Part shown: piece by piece, positions 7,958-17,625 of the stretch | Position numbering within the stretch: the stretch's first letter is position 1 | How the letters are laid out: each line of letters begins with the position of its first letter | Source: Roseovarius aestuarii | Lineage (GTDB): Bacteria > Pseudomonadota > Alphaproteobacteria > Rhodobacterales > Rhodobacteraceae | Length of the DNA: 64,000 nt | Assembly: GCF_019966515.1 (NCBI RefSeq) | Contig: NZ_JAIMIB010000007.1 | Coordinates: 62,001 to 126,000 of the forward strand | Direction of reading: 5' to 3' | The notes under the pieces: model-generated | What the model saw: only the letters and a program-made list of their open reading frames with translations | Databases searched by the model: none | Told to the model about the DNA's origin: nothing | Position numbers and translations under genes: made by a program

Positions 7958-9022
7958 ATGAGTTTCACCGAAAGCAAACGCCTTCAGGGAATGGTACCAA
8001 CCGACAAGGTCCGGCAAAACCTGCCACTGGTCACCATCGGGGCGATTTTTGCGTGGCTGGCGGTCATCGTATATGCCTCGTCGAACTCCATCGTCACGCT
8101 TCTGGTGGATATCGGCAAGGCCAATCCGGTGGCCTCGGGGCGTAACGCCATCACCTATTGCAACCTGCTGTTTCTCGGATCGCTCATTTCAGTGGTGCCC
8201 ATGGTGATGCTCTTTCACAAGGACTGGACACGCAAGAAACTTGCCAGGCTGTCCCGACATGACTGGGCTATTCTGACCGTCTCGGCCTTTCTGTCCTCTG
8301 CGGTGACGCCGGGGCTGTTTTTCTATGCGCTTGAACATACCACGGTGACCAATGTGATCCTGATCGGCCGGATCGAACCGCCGCTCTTCCTGCTCGCCAC
8401 ATGGGCCTTTCTGAACGAAGACCTGAATCCCTGGGCGATGTGGGCCGGGCTGGTGGCGCTTGTCGGCGCCGTGGTGATGATCGGCATGCGCGGCAACGGT
8501 GCGCTGTTCACGTTCGGCGCGGGCGAATTGGCGACCATCGCCGCCACGCTTTCATTCATCGCCTCGACCATCGTGACCCGCGTTGGCCTGAAGGGCGTAC
8601 CGCTCGGTATCTTCTCGGTGTATCGCACGGTGCTGGGGACGGCACTTTATTTCCTGCTTGCGATGTATCTCTTCGGGCCCGGGCATTTTCAGGATCTCTT
8701 CGCGCCCGTTGTGCTGAAATGGATCTGGATTTACGCCATCGTGGTGATCGTGATCGGGCAGTTCTCATGGAACCTCGGGCTGAAATATGCACGATCAGGT
8801 GATGTCTCGCTGGCTACGTCGTTTTCGCCACTGGCCGCGATCATCATCGCCATGTATCTGCTGGGCGAAGACCCCGGTCCCGGCCTTGTTCCTGGCGGGC
8901 TGATCATTTTGGCCGGCATCGCCATCGGGCAAATCGGCCGCCGGCACAGCCGCCAGGCCGGCCGTCGTGCCAGCGGCGAGGCGCTGGAGCATGAGGGGAA
9001 GCTGAATTTCAAAGGCGCCTGA
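7958..9022 (+). CDS. DMT-superfamily (EamA) transporter, paralog 1
   Basis: Length 354 aa from the ATG at 7958 (MSFTESK), with AGGGACAGGG upstream. Ten hydrophobic segments in two five-helix EamA halves (first half about residues 30-170, second about 185-325) indicate an inner-membrane drug/metabolite transporter-type permease. The substrate cannot be read from sequence. It is very similar along its whole length to the next gene, including the C-terminal NFKGA, so the two arose by tandem duplication. The upstream control region was duplicated as well. Confidence 0.85.
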   Translation: MSFTESKRLQGMVPTDKVRQNLPLVTIGAIFAWLAVIVYASSNSIVTLLVDIGKANPVASGRNAITYCNLLFLGSLISVVPMVMLFHKDWTRKKLARLSRHDWAILTVSAFLSSAVTPGLFFYALEHTTVTNVILIGRIEPPLFLLATWAFLNEDLNPWAMWAGLVALVGAVVMIGMRGNGALFTFGAGELATIAATLSFIASTIVTRVGLKGVPLGIFSVYRTVLGTALYFLLAMYLFGPGHFQDLFAPVVLKWIWIYAIVVIVIGQFSWNLGLKYARSGDVSLATSFSPLAAIIIAMYLLGEDPGPGLVPGGLIILAGIAIGQIGRRHSRQAGRRASGEALEHEGKLNFKGA

Positions 9023-9084
9023 TCCTCCCGCAACTCCTTGATTTGTTACACATCAGCACGCGGGCGTGACGCAAACCACCCGTC

Positions 9085-9130
9085 TGAAACATTGTTTCGC
9101 CGCCTAACCGCAACGTGATGCATTTGTGAC
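9085..9130 (+). promoter_or_regulatory. Duplicated upstream element, copy 2
   Basis: Same blocks as at 7854-7899 with the same spacing: TGAAACA 9085, CTAACC 9104, AACGTGAT 9112, TGTGAC 9125. Here the first block is part of a perfect inverted repeat GAAACA-T-TGTTTC (9086-9098), which is imperfect in copy 1. It lies 80 bp upstream of the ATG at 9211. Confidence 0.55.
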
Positions 9131-9210
9131 GGCGATACCGGTGCATGATGCTTGACCCAGCGACGACAGCCCCCCTATGCAGGTATAACGCTTGCAACAG
9201 GACCAACATC

Positions 9211-10290
9211 ATGAGCACCGCAGAGACGCAACAGAACACCGGCATGTCCAAGGCGATGATGGGTACCTTATTGGTCTGGTTGGCGGTAATCGTCTACGCC
9301 TCTTCCAATTCCATCGTCTCGCTTCTGGCCGATATCGGGCGCCAGAACACGGTCATGGGCCGCAACGCGGTGTCGCTTTGCAACCTTCTGTTTCTGGGCA
9401 GCCTGATTTCCCTGGTGCCGATGGTCTTCATGTTCTACGGCGACTGGACGCGCGAGAACCTTCGCAAGCTTTCCCGCAAGGACTGGGGGGTACTCACCCT
9501 CTCGGCCTTCCTGTCCTCTGCGCTGACCCCGGCGCTGTTTTTCATCGCGCTTGACTACACGTCCGTCACCAATGTGGTGCTGATCGGCCGGATCGAGCCA
9601 CCGCTCTTTCTGCTCGCCACGTTCTTCTTCCTCAAGGAAAAGCTTGACCCCTGGGCCTTTGCCGCCGGACTGATCGCACTGGTCGGCGCGGTGGTGATCA
9701 TCGCGCTCAAAGGTGACGGCGCGGCATTCACCCTTGGCAAAGGTGAGGTCGCGACCATCTTCGCCACGCTCTCCTTCATTGCCTCGACGCTGGTCACGCG
9801 GGTCGGTTTGCAGGGGATACCGCTGGGTATCTTTTCGATCTACCGCACGGTTCTGGGCACGATCATCTATTACTTCCTGGCGCTCTACCTGTATGGCCCA
9901 AATCACTTTCAGGACCTGTTCCAGCCCATCGTGCTGAAATATGTTTGGGTCTACGCGATCATCGTCATCATCATTGGCCAGTTCGCGTGGAACCTCGGGC
10001 TGAAACACGCGCGCTCGGGCGACGTATCGCTGGCCACTTCGTTCTCACCGCTGGCGGCACTGGTGATTGCGATGGTGCTTCTGGGTGAAGATCCCGGCAA
10101 GGGTCTGATCCCCGGCGGACTGATCATCCTGGCGGCCATCGCCGTGGGTCAGTTCGGCCGCATCCGCAGCCAGCGTACTGAACGCCGCGCCGCCGAGGCG
10201 GAAGAGGCCCGCAAACAGGCCACGGATGTGGACATGCGGACAGATGAAGCGCTGGCGCATGAGTCGCGTATCAACTTCAAGGGCGCCTGA
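9211..10290 (+). CDS. DMT-superfamily (EamA) transporter, paralog 2
   Basis: Length 359 aa from the ATG at 9211 (MSTAETQ), with AGGA upstream. Ten predicted transmembrane helices in two EamA repeats. Long identical stretches with the preceding gene (for example VIYASSNSIV, NLLFLGSLIS, LIGRIEPPLFLLAT and the NFKGA terminus) make it a recent paralog. It differs by a longer charged cytoplasmic tail (about residues 310-355) rich in Arg, Glu and Ala. Substrate unknown. Convergent with the glycosyltransferase gene. Confidence 0.85.
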   Translation: MSTAETQQNTGMSKAMMGTLLVWLAVIVYASSNSIVSLLADIGRQNTVMGRNAVSLCNLLFLGSLISLVPMVFMFYGDWTRENLRKLSRKDWGVLTLSAFLSSALTPALFFIALDYTSVTNVVLIGRIEPPLFLLATFFFLKEKLDPWAFAAGLIALVGAVVIIALKGDGAAFTLGKGEVATIFATLSFIASTLVTRVGLQGIPLGIFSIYRTVLGTIIYYFLALYLYGPNHFQDLFQPIVLKYVWVYAIIVIIIGQFAWNLGLKHARSGDVSLATSFSPLAALVIAMVLLGEDPGKGLIPGGLIILAAIAVGQFGRIRSQRTERRAAEAEEARKQATDVDMRTDEALAHESRINFKGA

Positions 10291-10402
10291 CCGATCGGCA
10301 CAAGCCAGCGATCGCCGATCTCGTTCTGAGGTATGCATTTCCGGACAATGGGTCATCGGTGCACGAAGATCATCGGATTTGATCCGGCGCCGACCGGCAA
10401 CG

Positions 10403-11584
10403 CTAGGATATATCGCCTGAGGGCAGATAGGTTTCGAATACTTCTCGCGGCAAAGCGTCGGAGTTGCCGCGATCCAACCGGGCCAGCGCCGCCTGCTTGA
10501 CTGCCAGCCCTTCAGCGATATCAAGGCCGGTATCGGCGCGGAAATCCGCTATCTCATATCCATCCGGATCGACAGACAGCAGCAGGATATCAGCATCGAC
10601 ATCAAGCGCTTCCTGCATGGCGAGCGCCGTCCGCACACCGTCCTGCTGCCCTGTCGATGGATGCGGCGCGATCAGGTGCAGGCAAGAAGACGTATCAGCG
10701 GGCCTGAAACCCGCCGCATCGCCGAAAGGCCGCACAGCAGCCGTGGGGAAAACCTGCAACGCCTCGTTCAGCACCCGCCCCGCGCTTGATCCGGGATTGC
10801 GCAAGAAGACAGTTACTCTCCCACCCGCACGCAGATGCGCGACCAGCCTGCCCAGGCAACCCGTGATCACCTGTGTCGCACTTTCTGCCAGCACCACGAT
10901 CTCTTCGGTGATCCGCAAATCCCGCTTGCGCAGGAAAAACCCCATGATCACTTCGGTCATGGACGCGTAATGCGATGGGTCACGGGGATTGTTCGCGATC
11001 CTGCCGATATCAGCCTCAGCCACCCCGGCCCCCGACGCATGAACCCGCAACAGCACGTCAAGATCAGCGGCATAGCTACCCACGAGTTCAGGCAGCGCAA
11101 TCAGCGACCGATCAAAGGCGTAGATGCCCGAATTCGGGGCCAACAGCCCGCCAAGCCCGGGATACATCTGCCGCAACGCGGGGATCACCAGATAGCGTGT
11201 CATCGGCATCGGATCGCGCGGATCCTGCCATATTCCCTTGACCAGCCCGACCCCTGGCGCACGCGCCTCGATCATGCGCGAGAAGAGCGACATGTCGAAC
11301 CGGTCCAGATCGGCGTCAACCTTGATCACCCAGTCATTGCGCGCCGCGATAAACCCGGCCCGGATCGCATGGCCCATGCCCGGCTGCGCCTCGGCCACCA
11401 CCCGCGCACCCGCCGCCGCGGCCACCGATGCGGTTTCGTCGGTCGAATTGTTGTCGACCACGATCACCTCGTCGATCTTCGGCAGCGCCGCCATGGTTTC
11501 GATCACCCTGACAATCGTCCGGGCTTCATCCTTAGCGGGCACCACGACGGAAACCGGCGCGTCAATCGAGTCTTTGTCGGTCAC
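10403..11584 (-). CDS. Family-2-like glycosyltransferase with unusual C-terminal half
   Basis: Length 393 aa from a GTG at 11582-11584, 7 bp after lolD; an extension to 11650 would overlap lolD by 59 bp. The N-terminal ~210 residues are a GT-A domain: SVVVPAKDEA, VVDNNSTDET, and a DAD metal-binding motif in KVDADLDRFD. It resembles GT81/glucosyl-3-phosphoglycerate synthase-type enzymes. The C-terminal ~150 residues (from about EEIVVLAESA) resemble a LmbE/PIG-L deacetylase fold in strand order and the APHPS segment, but lack an intact HPDDE motif. That second assignment is tentative. Acceptor and donor unknown. Confidence 0.65.
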   Translation of the reverse strand: MTDKDSIDAPVSVVVPAKDEARTIVRVIETMAALPKIDEVIVVDNNSTDETASVAAAAGARVVAEAQPGMGHAIRAGFIAARNDWVIKVDADLDRFDMSLFSRMIEARAPGVGLVKGIWQDPRDPMPMTRYLVIPALRQMYPGLGGLLAPNSGIYAFDRSLIALPELVGSYAADLDVLLRVHASGAGVAEADIGRIANNPRDPSHYASMTEVIMGFFLRKRDLRITEEIVVLAESATQVITGCLGRLVAHLRAGGRVTVFLRNPGSSAGRVLNEALQVFPTAAVRPFGDAAGFRPADTSSCLHLIAPHPSTGQQDGVRTALAMQEALDVDADILLLSVDPDGYEIADFRADTGLDIAEGLAVKQAALARLDRGNSDALPREVFETYLPSGDIS

Positions 11585-11591
11585 AACACTC

Positions 11592-12275
11592 TCATCCCGG
11601 CACCAGCGTGCCATTGTCCAGACGCAGCACCCGGTCCATCTTGGCGGCAAGCTCCAGGTTATGCGTGGCGATCAATGCCGCCAGACCGGTACCGCGCACC
11701 AGCTCCACCAGCGCCTGAAACACCTGATCCGAAGTCCCGGGATCAAGATTGCCGGTGGGTTCATCCGCCAACAGCAACCGCGGCTGATTGGCCAGCGCCC
11801 GGCAAAATGCCACCCGCTGCTGTTCGCCCCCCGACATGGCCGAGGGCCGGTGCCCGGCGCGTTCGGCCACTCCAACGCGGGCCAGCAGGTCATATGCGCG
11901 CATCTCGGCCTCATCACGGGCCACGCCATTGGCAAGCTGTGGCAGGACGATGTTTTCCAGCGCGGTGAATTCCGGCAGCAAATGATGAAACTGATAGACG
12001 AACCCCACGTCACGCCGCCGCGCCACCGTCCGACGCCTGTCGCTCAACCCGGCCATATCGGTCCCGCCAATCTGCACCGCGCCGGTGTCGGCGGTATCCA
12101 GCAGCCCGGCTATATGAAGCAATGTCGACTTGCCAGCGCCCGATGGCGCCACCAGCGCCACCATCTCGCCCGGCGCGATCTCGAGGTCGGCACCGTTCAG
12201 CACTCGAACCTCGTTGCTCTGCCCCCGATTATAGGCCTTTTCCACGCCGCGAAGCGCCAGCATCACCTCACTCAT
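11592..12275 (-). CDS. lolD: Lipoprotein-releasing ABC transporter ATPase LolD
   Basis: ATPase of the LolCDE complex, which extracts outer-membrane lipoproteins from the inner membrane and hands them to LolA. Length 227 aa from the ATG at 12275, which overlaps the permease stop by 8 bp. Walker A APSGAGKST near residue 41, signature MSGGEQQR near 146, Walker B LLLADEPTGNLD near 165, and a switch His in ATHNLEL. The permease gene directly upstream supports the assignment over a macrolide-exporter ATPase. Confidence 0.9.
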   Translation of the reverse strand: MSEVMLALRGVEKAYNRGQSNEVRVLNGADLEIAPGEMVALVAPSGAGKSTLLHIAGLLDTADTGAVQIGGTDMAGLSDRRRTVARRRDVGFVYQFHHLLPEFTALENIVLPQLANGVARDEAEMRAYDLLARVGVAERAGHRPSAMSGGEQQRVAFCRALANQPRLLLADEPTGNLDPGTSDQVFQALVELVRGTGLAALIATHNLELAAKMDRVLRLDNGTLVPG

Positions 12276-13578
12276 AGCGTAACGCCTCAACCGGGTTCAT
12301 CCGCGCTGCGCGGCGCGCCGGAAAGATGGTAACGACAAAACTCAGTCCCAGCGACAACGCCACGGCTGACAGCACGTCGCCCATCTGTAACTGCGCCGGT
12401 AAGTGGTAAATGCCCCGGATCGATGGATCCCAGGCCTGCCCACCCGACAGCACATTCACCAGCGAGAAGATCGGATCGATATAGATCGCAAAGAGGCATC
12501 CCAGAATGACGCCGAAAAACGTCCCAATCATCCCGGTGAAGGCGCCACAGATAAAGAACACCCGTAGCACCGAGCCTTCGGTCAGCCCCATGGTGCGCAG
12601 AATGCCGATATCGCGGCCCTTGTTCTTGACCAACATGATCAGCCCGCTGGTAATGTTCATCGCCGCAATCAGCACAAGGATCGACAGGATGATGAACATC
12701 ACGTTGTCCTCGATATCAAGCGCCCGCAGAAAGCCGCCACTGGCATCGCGCCATGTCCAGACCTGAGACAGTTCACCCGCCGCGCCCAGCAGATCGGCCG
12801 TCATGTTATCCACCGCCTCGGGCTGCTCGACCATTACCTCAAGCTCGGTCGCCCGCCCCTCGCGGTTGAAATAACTCTGCGCCTCGGCGAACGGCATGTA
12901 GATGCGCGTGCGGTCGATGTCATAGCGCCCAGCGGTAAAGACATAAGCCACGTCATAAACCTTGACGCGGGGCGTCGCTCCCAACGGGGATTTCACCCCT
13001 CCCGGCAGGATCAGCTTGATCTTGTCGCCGACGGTAATACTGAGCTCTCGCGCCACGCCTGACCCGATGGCTACGGTGGCCTGCTCCGTGTCCGGTATCA
13101 CCCGAAAAGCGTCAATGTCACCGATGCCGGTCTCAGGATTGTTGATCCGCGGGATGGTTTTGAGGTTTTCCGGCGAAATTCCGAAAACCTGAACACCGGC
13201 ATTCCGGTCCCGCGAATTCGCCATAACCTGCCCCTTGACCAGCGGGGCCACCCGGGTGACGCCCGGCACCGCGCCGACCCGCTCGGCCATGGCATCATAG
13301 TCGTGCAGGGTACGGTCGATATGGCCTGTCTGCTCGTTGATCGTTCCGGCGTTATAGAGCGTCACATGGGCATTCGCGCCCAGGATCGTATCGACAAATT
13401 CAGCCCGAAAGCCCGACCGCACCGCGAGTGTCGCGATCAGTGCGAAAACCGCCAGCGTGATCCCAATCAGGCTGATCCATGTCATCACGCTCACACCACC
13501 CTCGGCGCGTTTGGCGCGCAGGTAGCGCCAGGCGATCATCCACTCGAAAGGGGCAAAGGGGGCTGGGCTTGCTGCCAC
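12268..13578 (-). CDS. Lipoprotein-releasing ABC transporter permease LolC/E
   Basis: Integral membrane part of the Lol complex. Length 436 aa. FEWMIAWRYLRAKR at the N-terminus is typical of LolC/LolE, followed by a first helix, a large periplasmic domain (about residues 55-275) and three C-terminal FtsX-type helices (about 285-425). The start is a GTG at 13576-13578 with GAGG about 10 bp upstream. A single lolC/E gene is common in alphaproteobacteria and would act as a homodimer. The stop overlaps lolD by 8 bp. Confidence 0.9.
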   Translation of the reverse strand: MAASPAPFAPFEWMIAWRYLRAKRAEGGVSVMTWISLIGITLAVFALIATLAVRSGFRAEFVDTILGANAHVTLYNAGTINEQTGHIDRTLHDYDAMAERVGAVPGVTRVAPLVKGQVMANSRDRNAGVQVFGISPENLKTIPRINNPETGIGDIDAFRVIPDTEQATVAIGSGVARELSITVGDKIKLILPGGVKSPLGATPRVKVYDVAYVFTAGRYDIDRTRIYMPFAEAQSYFNREGRATELEVMVEQPEAVDNMTADLLGAAGELSQVWTWRDASGGFLRALDIEDNVMFIILSILVLIAAMNITSGLIMLVKNKGRDIGILRTMGLTEGSVLRVFFICGAFTGMIGTFFGVILGCLFAIYIDPIFSLVNVLSGGQAWDPSIRGIYHLPAQLQMGDVLSAVALSLGLSFVVTIFPARRAARMNPVEALRYE

Positions 13579-13717
13579 GATGAAACCTCGGTTTTTGTCT
13601 GGCGCGGACAGTGCGCGCGGACCGTCGGAAGGTCAAGATCATCACGAAGTGAATCAGGCGGGCGTGGCAGGTTTCCGTCCTTCCCATTCGCTTCTTTTCG
13701 GAATGCGTCAGGACCAA

Positions 13718-13754
13718 GTACGTTTTCCACGTACAAGGCGTACGTTCTGTACGT
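13718..13754. repeat. Cluster of four GTAC units upstream of lolC/E
   Basis: GTAC occurs at 13718, 13731, 13740 and 13749; three of the four are GTACGTT, and the last three are spaced exactly 9 bp apart. GTACGT (13718) and ACGTAC (13729) also form an inverted pair. The cluster lies 140-175 bp upstream of lolC/E and just after the DUF2937 stop. Function unknown. Confidence 0.4.
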
Positions 13755-13756
13755 TT

Positions 13757-14257
13757 TCAGACCGTGGCACGGCGGAGTCGGGGCAATGCGGAGAGAAGGA
13801 TACGCAAGCCCCCTATAAGGCCGGCCCCCGCCAGGAATCCCGCCAGTCCAAACCCGATACCCTCCATCGTGACCGGCATCGCAGGGCGGAAATCATGCCA
13901 TGCCTTCCGGGCGACATCCGGATCGGTCATGCGCCAGAAATATGTTACCTTTTCCACCGAAGCTTTGCCGCGTAACGCTCTTAGATCATTCGAAAGTTTT
14001 TCATGTCGGTGAAATACGCGCTGCATCGATTCCGCGCGCGCCTCTGCCATCCCGCCTGCCTTGGCCATCTCCGACAGCGCAATCTGGCGGGTCAGGTTAA
14101 GCTCGGACGCGTCCGCGTCAAACCGCTCGACCACACGCGAAAGTTCGTCGACCGCCCCCGCAAGCCGCTGCGTATATTGTTGGGAATACTCGGGAAATTG
14201 CGACAACACCACGGCCAACGACAACCCGCCGACCAATGCCACGGCTCTCAATACCAT
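13757..14257 (-). CDS. DUF2937 family membrane protein
   Basis: Length 166 aa. An N-terminal hydrophobic segment (about residues 4-20), a helical middle rich in Glu, Arg and Ala that may be extramembrane coiled coil, and a C-terminal glycine-rich hydrophobic segment (about 130-155). This layout and SQQYTQRLAGAVDEL fit DUF2937. Function unknown. The Shine-Dalgarno sequence lies inside a predicted 6-bp hairpin (14265-14286). Downstream of proS on the same strand is not its position: it is upstream of lolC/E. Confidence 0.7.
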   Translation of the reverse strand: MVLRAVALVGGLSLAVVLSQFPEYSQQYTQRLAGAVDELSRVVERFDADASELNLTRQIALSEMAKAGGMAEARAESMQRVFHRHEKLSNDLRALRGKASVEKVTYFWRMTDPDVARKAWHDFRPAMPVTMEGIGFGLAGFLAGAGLIGGLRILLSALPRLRRATV

Positions 14258-14335
14258 CTCTTACCTGCCTCTTTTTTTGCAGGCAGTATAGCGACTTTAG
14301 CGCGGATCAGAAATCCCTACCGATCGCAAGATATA

Positions 14336-15688
14336 TTACAGCCCCGAAACGCGGTGCCCGGCGTATATTTTCGCAATCTTTTCAACAGCCTGCTCGGGTG
14401 GCAGCTCTTCGCTTTCACCACTGCGGCGGCTGGTCAGTTCAACCACACCATTCTTCAGCCCGCGCGGCCCTACAGTGATGCGCCAGGGCAGACCGATCAG
14501 GTCCATCGTGGCGAACTTACCACCTGCGCGCTCGTTCCGATCATCGTATAATGCTTCCAAACCAAGTGCTTGCAGGGCGTTGTAAAGGCTCTCACAGGCC
14601 GCATCAGCCTCAGCATCGCCCTGTTTCAGATTGACGATCCCAGCGTGATAGGGCGTGACCCCCTCGGGCCAGATGATGCCCTTTTCGTCATGGCTGGCTT
14701 CAATAATCGCGCCCACCAGACGGCTAACGCCAATGCCGTGGCTGCCCATGTGTACCGGCACCGGTTTGCCATCGGGCCCCTGCACCGTCGCGCCCAGAGG
14801 TTCGGAATATTTGGTGCCGAAATAGAAAATCTGACCCACTTCGATTCCCCGGGCCGAGCGACGCCTCTCTTCTGGAATTTCATTGAACTTCAATTCATTA
14901 TGGGTTTCATCCGTACGCGCATAAAGCGCAGTGAACTCCTCCATGACGGCGCGGCACTGATCCTTGTCATTGTAATCAATATCGCGTTCGCCCAGCCTGA
15001 TATCGGTTACGGCGCTGTCATAGAACACCTCGGATTCGCCGGTATCTGCCAGCACCAGAAACTCATGGGTATCGTCCCCGCCGATGGGCCCGCTATCGGC
15101 GCGCATCGGAATCGCCTGAAGGCCCATACGCTCATAGGTGCGCAGGTAACTGACCAGATGCCGGTTATAGGCGTGAAGCGCATCTTCTTTCGTCAAATCA
15201 AAGTTGTAACCGTCTTTCATGAAGAACTCGCGACCCCGCATAACCCCGAACCGAGGCCGCACTTCGTCGCGGAATTTCCACTGAATCTGGTACATCGTCA
15301 GTGGCAGATCCTTGTAGCTGCCGACATGGGCGCGAAAGATGTCGGTGATCAGCTCTTCCGCGGTCGGGGTGAACAGCATGTCGCGGTCGTGCCGGTCCTT
15401 GATGCGAAGCATCTCGGCCCCGTAGGCATCGTAGCGTCCGCTTTCCCGCCACAGGTCAGCCGATTGGATCGTGGGCATCAGCATCGCCATGTGACCCGCC
15501 CGAGCCTGTTCCTCATGGACAATATTTTCAAGCTTTCTCAATACTTTGAAACCCATGGGCAACCAGGAATAGATCCCGGCGCTGGCCTGTTTAATCATGC
15601 CAGCACGCAGCATTAGCCGGTGGCTGACAATCTGGGCCTCGGCAGGGTTTTCTTTGAGCACGGGCAGAAAATAGCGGGACAGGCGCAT
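14336..15688 (-). CDS. proS: Prolyl-tRNA synthetase (short alphaproteobacterial type)
   Basis: Charges tRNA-Pro with proline. Length 450 aa from the ATG at 15688 (MRLSRYFLP). Class II catalytic motifs are present: motif 2 in the [18 protein letters not shown] region and motif 3 in [12 protein letters not shown] near residue 335, followed by an anticodon-binding domain. The ~180-residue editing insertion of the usual bacterial enzyme is absent, which is normal for alphaproteobacteria. In-frame sequence up to 15748 does not look like family N-terminus. Confidence 0.95.
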   Translation of the reverse strand: MRLSRYFLPVLKENPAEAQIVSHRLMLRAGMIKQASAGIYSWLPMGFKVLRKLENIVHEEQARAGHMAMLMPTIQSADLWRESGRYDAYGAEMLRIKDRHDRDMLFTPTAEELITDIFRAHVGSYKDLPLTMYQIQWKFRDEVRPRFGVMRGREFFMKDGYNFDLTKEDALHAYNRHLVSYLRTYERMGLQAIPMRADSGPIGGDDTHEFLVLADTGESEVFYDSAVTDIRLGERDIDYNDKDQCRAVMEEFTALYARTDETHNELKFNEIPEERRRSARGIEVGQIFYFGTKYSEPLGATVQGPDGKPVPVHMGSHGIGVSRLVGAIIEASHDEKGIIWPEGVTPYHAGIVNLKQGDAEADAACESLYNALQALGLEALYDDRNERAGGKFATMDLIGLPWRITVGPRGLKNGVVELTSRRSGESEELPPEQAVEKIAKIYAGHRVSGL

Positions 15689-15834
15689 GGGTGAACCTCG
15701 GGAAACTGGCATTTCAACCCGTTTATGGCTTTGCGATAAGGCATACAAGACACCACACCACGGTTTTCACCGCGATCCCCTTGAAAGCTCGGCCCCCATG
15801 GGCGATGTCTAGGGCGTAACTACCCGAGGCGCGC

Positions 15835-16902
15835 ATGGCCCTGCCGGTCAAAACACAAATGAAATACTGGGGCGTCGCTTCGGCGGTGTTCCTGATTGCC
15901 CTTTGGTTTTTGGGCGATGTGATTCTGCCCTTCGTACTCGGCGGCGCGATTGCCTATTTTCTCGACCCCGTCGCCGACCGGCTTGAGGCGATGGGCTGTT
16001 CGCGCGCCCTGTCTGTCGCCATCATCACGCTGATCGCCCTTTTGATCTTTGTGATCATGGCCTTGCTGGTTTTGCCCACCTTGGTGGAACAATCCATCGC
16101 CTTGTTTAATGTTGCCCCGCAACTGGCCAAAGATCTGCAGGCATTTCTGACATCTCACTTTCCGCAGTTGCTCGATGCGGATTCGACCGTGCACAAAACG
16201 CTGCTCTCTCTGGGTGACACCATCAAGGAACGCGGCGGGCAGTTGCTGAACTCGATCCTGACCTCTGCCGCCTCGATTCTGAACATCATCGTACTTTTTG
16301 TGATCGTGCCGGTGGTTGCCTTCTACCTGCTTTACGACTGGGACAATATGGTCGCCAAGGTGGATGAGTTGCTGCCCCGCGATCACGCCCCGGTCATTCG
16401 CCAACTGGCACGGGACATCGATGAGACATTGGCCAGTTTTATCCGCGGCATGGGCACGGTCTGCCTGATCCTGGGCACATATTACGCGGTTGCGCTCATG
16501 GTGGTTGGGCTTCAATTCGGCCTTGTCGTCGGCGCCTTTGCCGGGCTAATCACCTTCATTCCGTATGTCGGCGCTTTGTTGGGTGGGGCTTTGGCCATTG
16601 GGCTGGCACTGTTTCAGTTCTGGGGCGACTGGCTTTCGATCGGCCTTGTGGCTGGCGTTTTCATGCTTGGACAAGTGATTGAAGGCAACGTGCTGACACC
16701 CAAGCTGGTGGGCAGTTCGGTTGGCCTGCATCCGGTCTGGTTGATTTTTGCACTGTCGGTCTTTGGCACTCTTTTCGGTTTTGTCGGTATGCTGGTCGCG
16801 GTTCCGGTGGCAGCAGCCATTGGTGTTCTGGCGCGGTTTGCCATCGGGCAATACAAGGACAGCCGTCTCTATCGCGGGCTGGACAAGCAGGACAACGCCT
16901 GA
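15835..16902 (+). CDS. PerM/AI-2E family membrane protein
   Basis: Length 355 aa. Hydrophobic segments near residues 12-45 and 60-85, then four or five from about 150 to 340, the layout of the AI-2E/PerM family. The helix-loop VPVVAFYLLYDWD and GLITFIPYVGALLGG are typical of it. Family members are proposed permeases or Na+/H+ antiporters, and this one cannot be assigned a substrate. Its TGA overlaps the ATG of the Hda-like gene, so they form one transcription unit. Confidence 0.88.
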   Translation: MALPVKTQMKYWGVASAVFLIALWFLGDVILPFVLGGAIAYFLDPVADRLEAMGCSRALSVAIITLIALLIFVIMALLVLPTLVEQSIALFNVAPQLAKDLQAFLTSHFPQLLDADSTVHKTLLSLGDTIKERGGQLLNSILTSAASILNIIVLFVIVPVVAFYLLYDWDNMVAKVDELLPRDHAPVIRQLARDIDETLASFIRGMGTVCLILGTYYAVALMVVGLQFGLVVGAFAGLITFIPYVGALLGGALAIGLALFQFWGDWLSIGLVAGVFMLGQVIEGNVLTPKLVGSSVGLHPVWLIFALSVFGTLFGFVGMLVAVPVAAAIGVLARFAIGQYKDSRLYRGLDKQDNA

Positions 16903-17576
16903 TGGCCCAACAGTTAAGCTTTGATTTGCCAGTGCGTCAGGCACTGGGGCGAGAAGATTTCTTTGTGTCACCCGCCAATGCGGCGGCTGTCGGCATGATC
17001 GAAGGCTGGCAGGGATGGGCGGCCCGCAAGCTGGTGCTGACAGGCCCGGCCGGATCGGGCAAAACCCATCTGGTTCATGTCTGGGCCGCGTTGTCAGACG
17101 CGAAAATCGTCGCGGCACAGGCGCTTTCCGAGGCGGATATACCTGCATTGGCATCGGGCAATATCGCGGTCGAAGATGCCCAAACCCTGGCCGGAGATCG
17201 TGACGCGGAAGAAGCGCTGTTTCATCTGCACAATCTTGCCCTTGCCGAAGGTCACGCGCTGCTGATCACCGCCAGCAAACCAGCACAGCACTGGGGCGTG
17301 CACCTGCCCGATCTGACCAGTCGGATGCAGGGCACCGCAATGGTGGCGCTGGAGGCGCCAGATGACACCCTGCTGACTGCCGTGCTGATGAAACTTTTTG
17401 CCGACCGGCAGATTTTCCCCGCGCCCGAAACTATCCCCTATCTGATCCCGCGCATGCCCCGGTCCTTCGCAGCCGCGCGCGCCGTTGTAACAGCCCTTGA
17501 CGAAGCGGCGCTGGAACACGGTCGCCCGATCAATCGCACCCTTGCCCGTCAGGTGCTGGACAAGTTGGCCGTCTAG
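16902..17576 (+). CDS. hdaA: Hda-like DnaA-related AAA+ ATPase
   Basis: Length 224 aa. The N-terminal LSFDLP resembles the QLxLxLP clamp-binding peptide that recruits Hda to the DNA polymerase III beta clamp. Walker [12 protein letters not shown] follows near residue 46. The arginine-finger/lid part resembles the DnaA AAA+ core, but the DnaA DNA-binding domain is missing. Predicted to inactivate DnaA-ATP after initiation. Start codon overlaps the preceding stop (TGATG). Confidence 0.85.
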   Translation: MAQQLSFDLPVRQALGREDFFVSPANAAAVGMIEGWQGWAARKLVLTGPAGSGKTHLVHVWAALSDAKIVAAQALSEADIPALASGNIAVEDAQTLAGDRDAEEALFHLHNLALAEGHALLITASKPAQHWGVHLPDLTSRMQGTAMVALEAPDDTLLTAVLMKLFADRQIFPAPETIPYLIPRMPRSFAAARAVVTALDEAALEHGRPINRTLARQVLDKLAV

Positions 17577-17625
17577 CGGCAAACTCGACATCTTCCTGTT
17601 ACAGCCACCGAACAAAAAGGCATCC

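Noticed and set aside
10293..10323. Inverted repeat GATCGGC/GCCGATC between the DMT and glycosyltransferase genes as a terminator
   Set aside because: 14-nt loop and no T run on either side; too weak to call.
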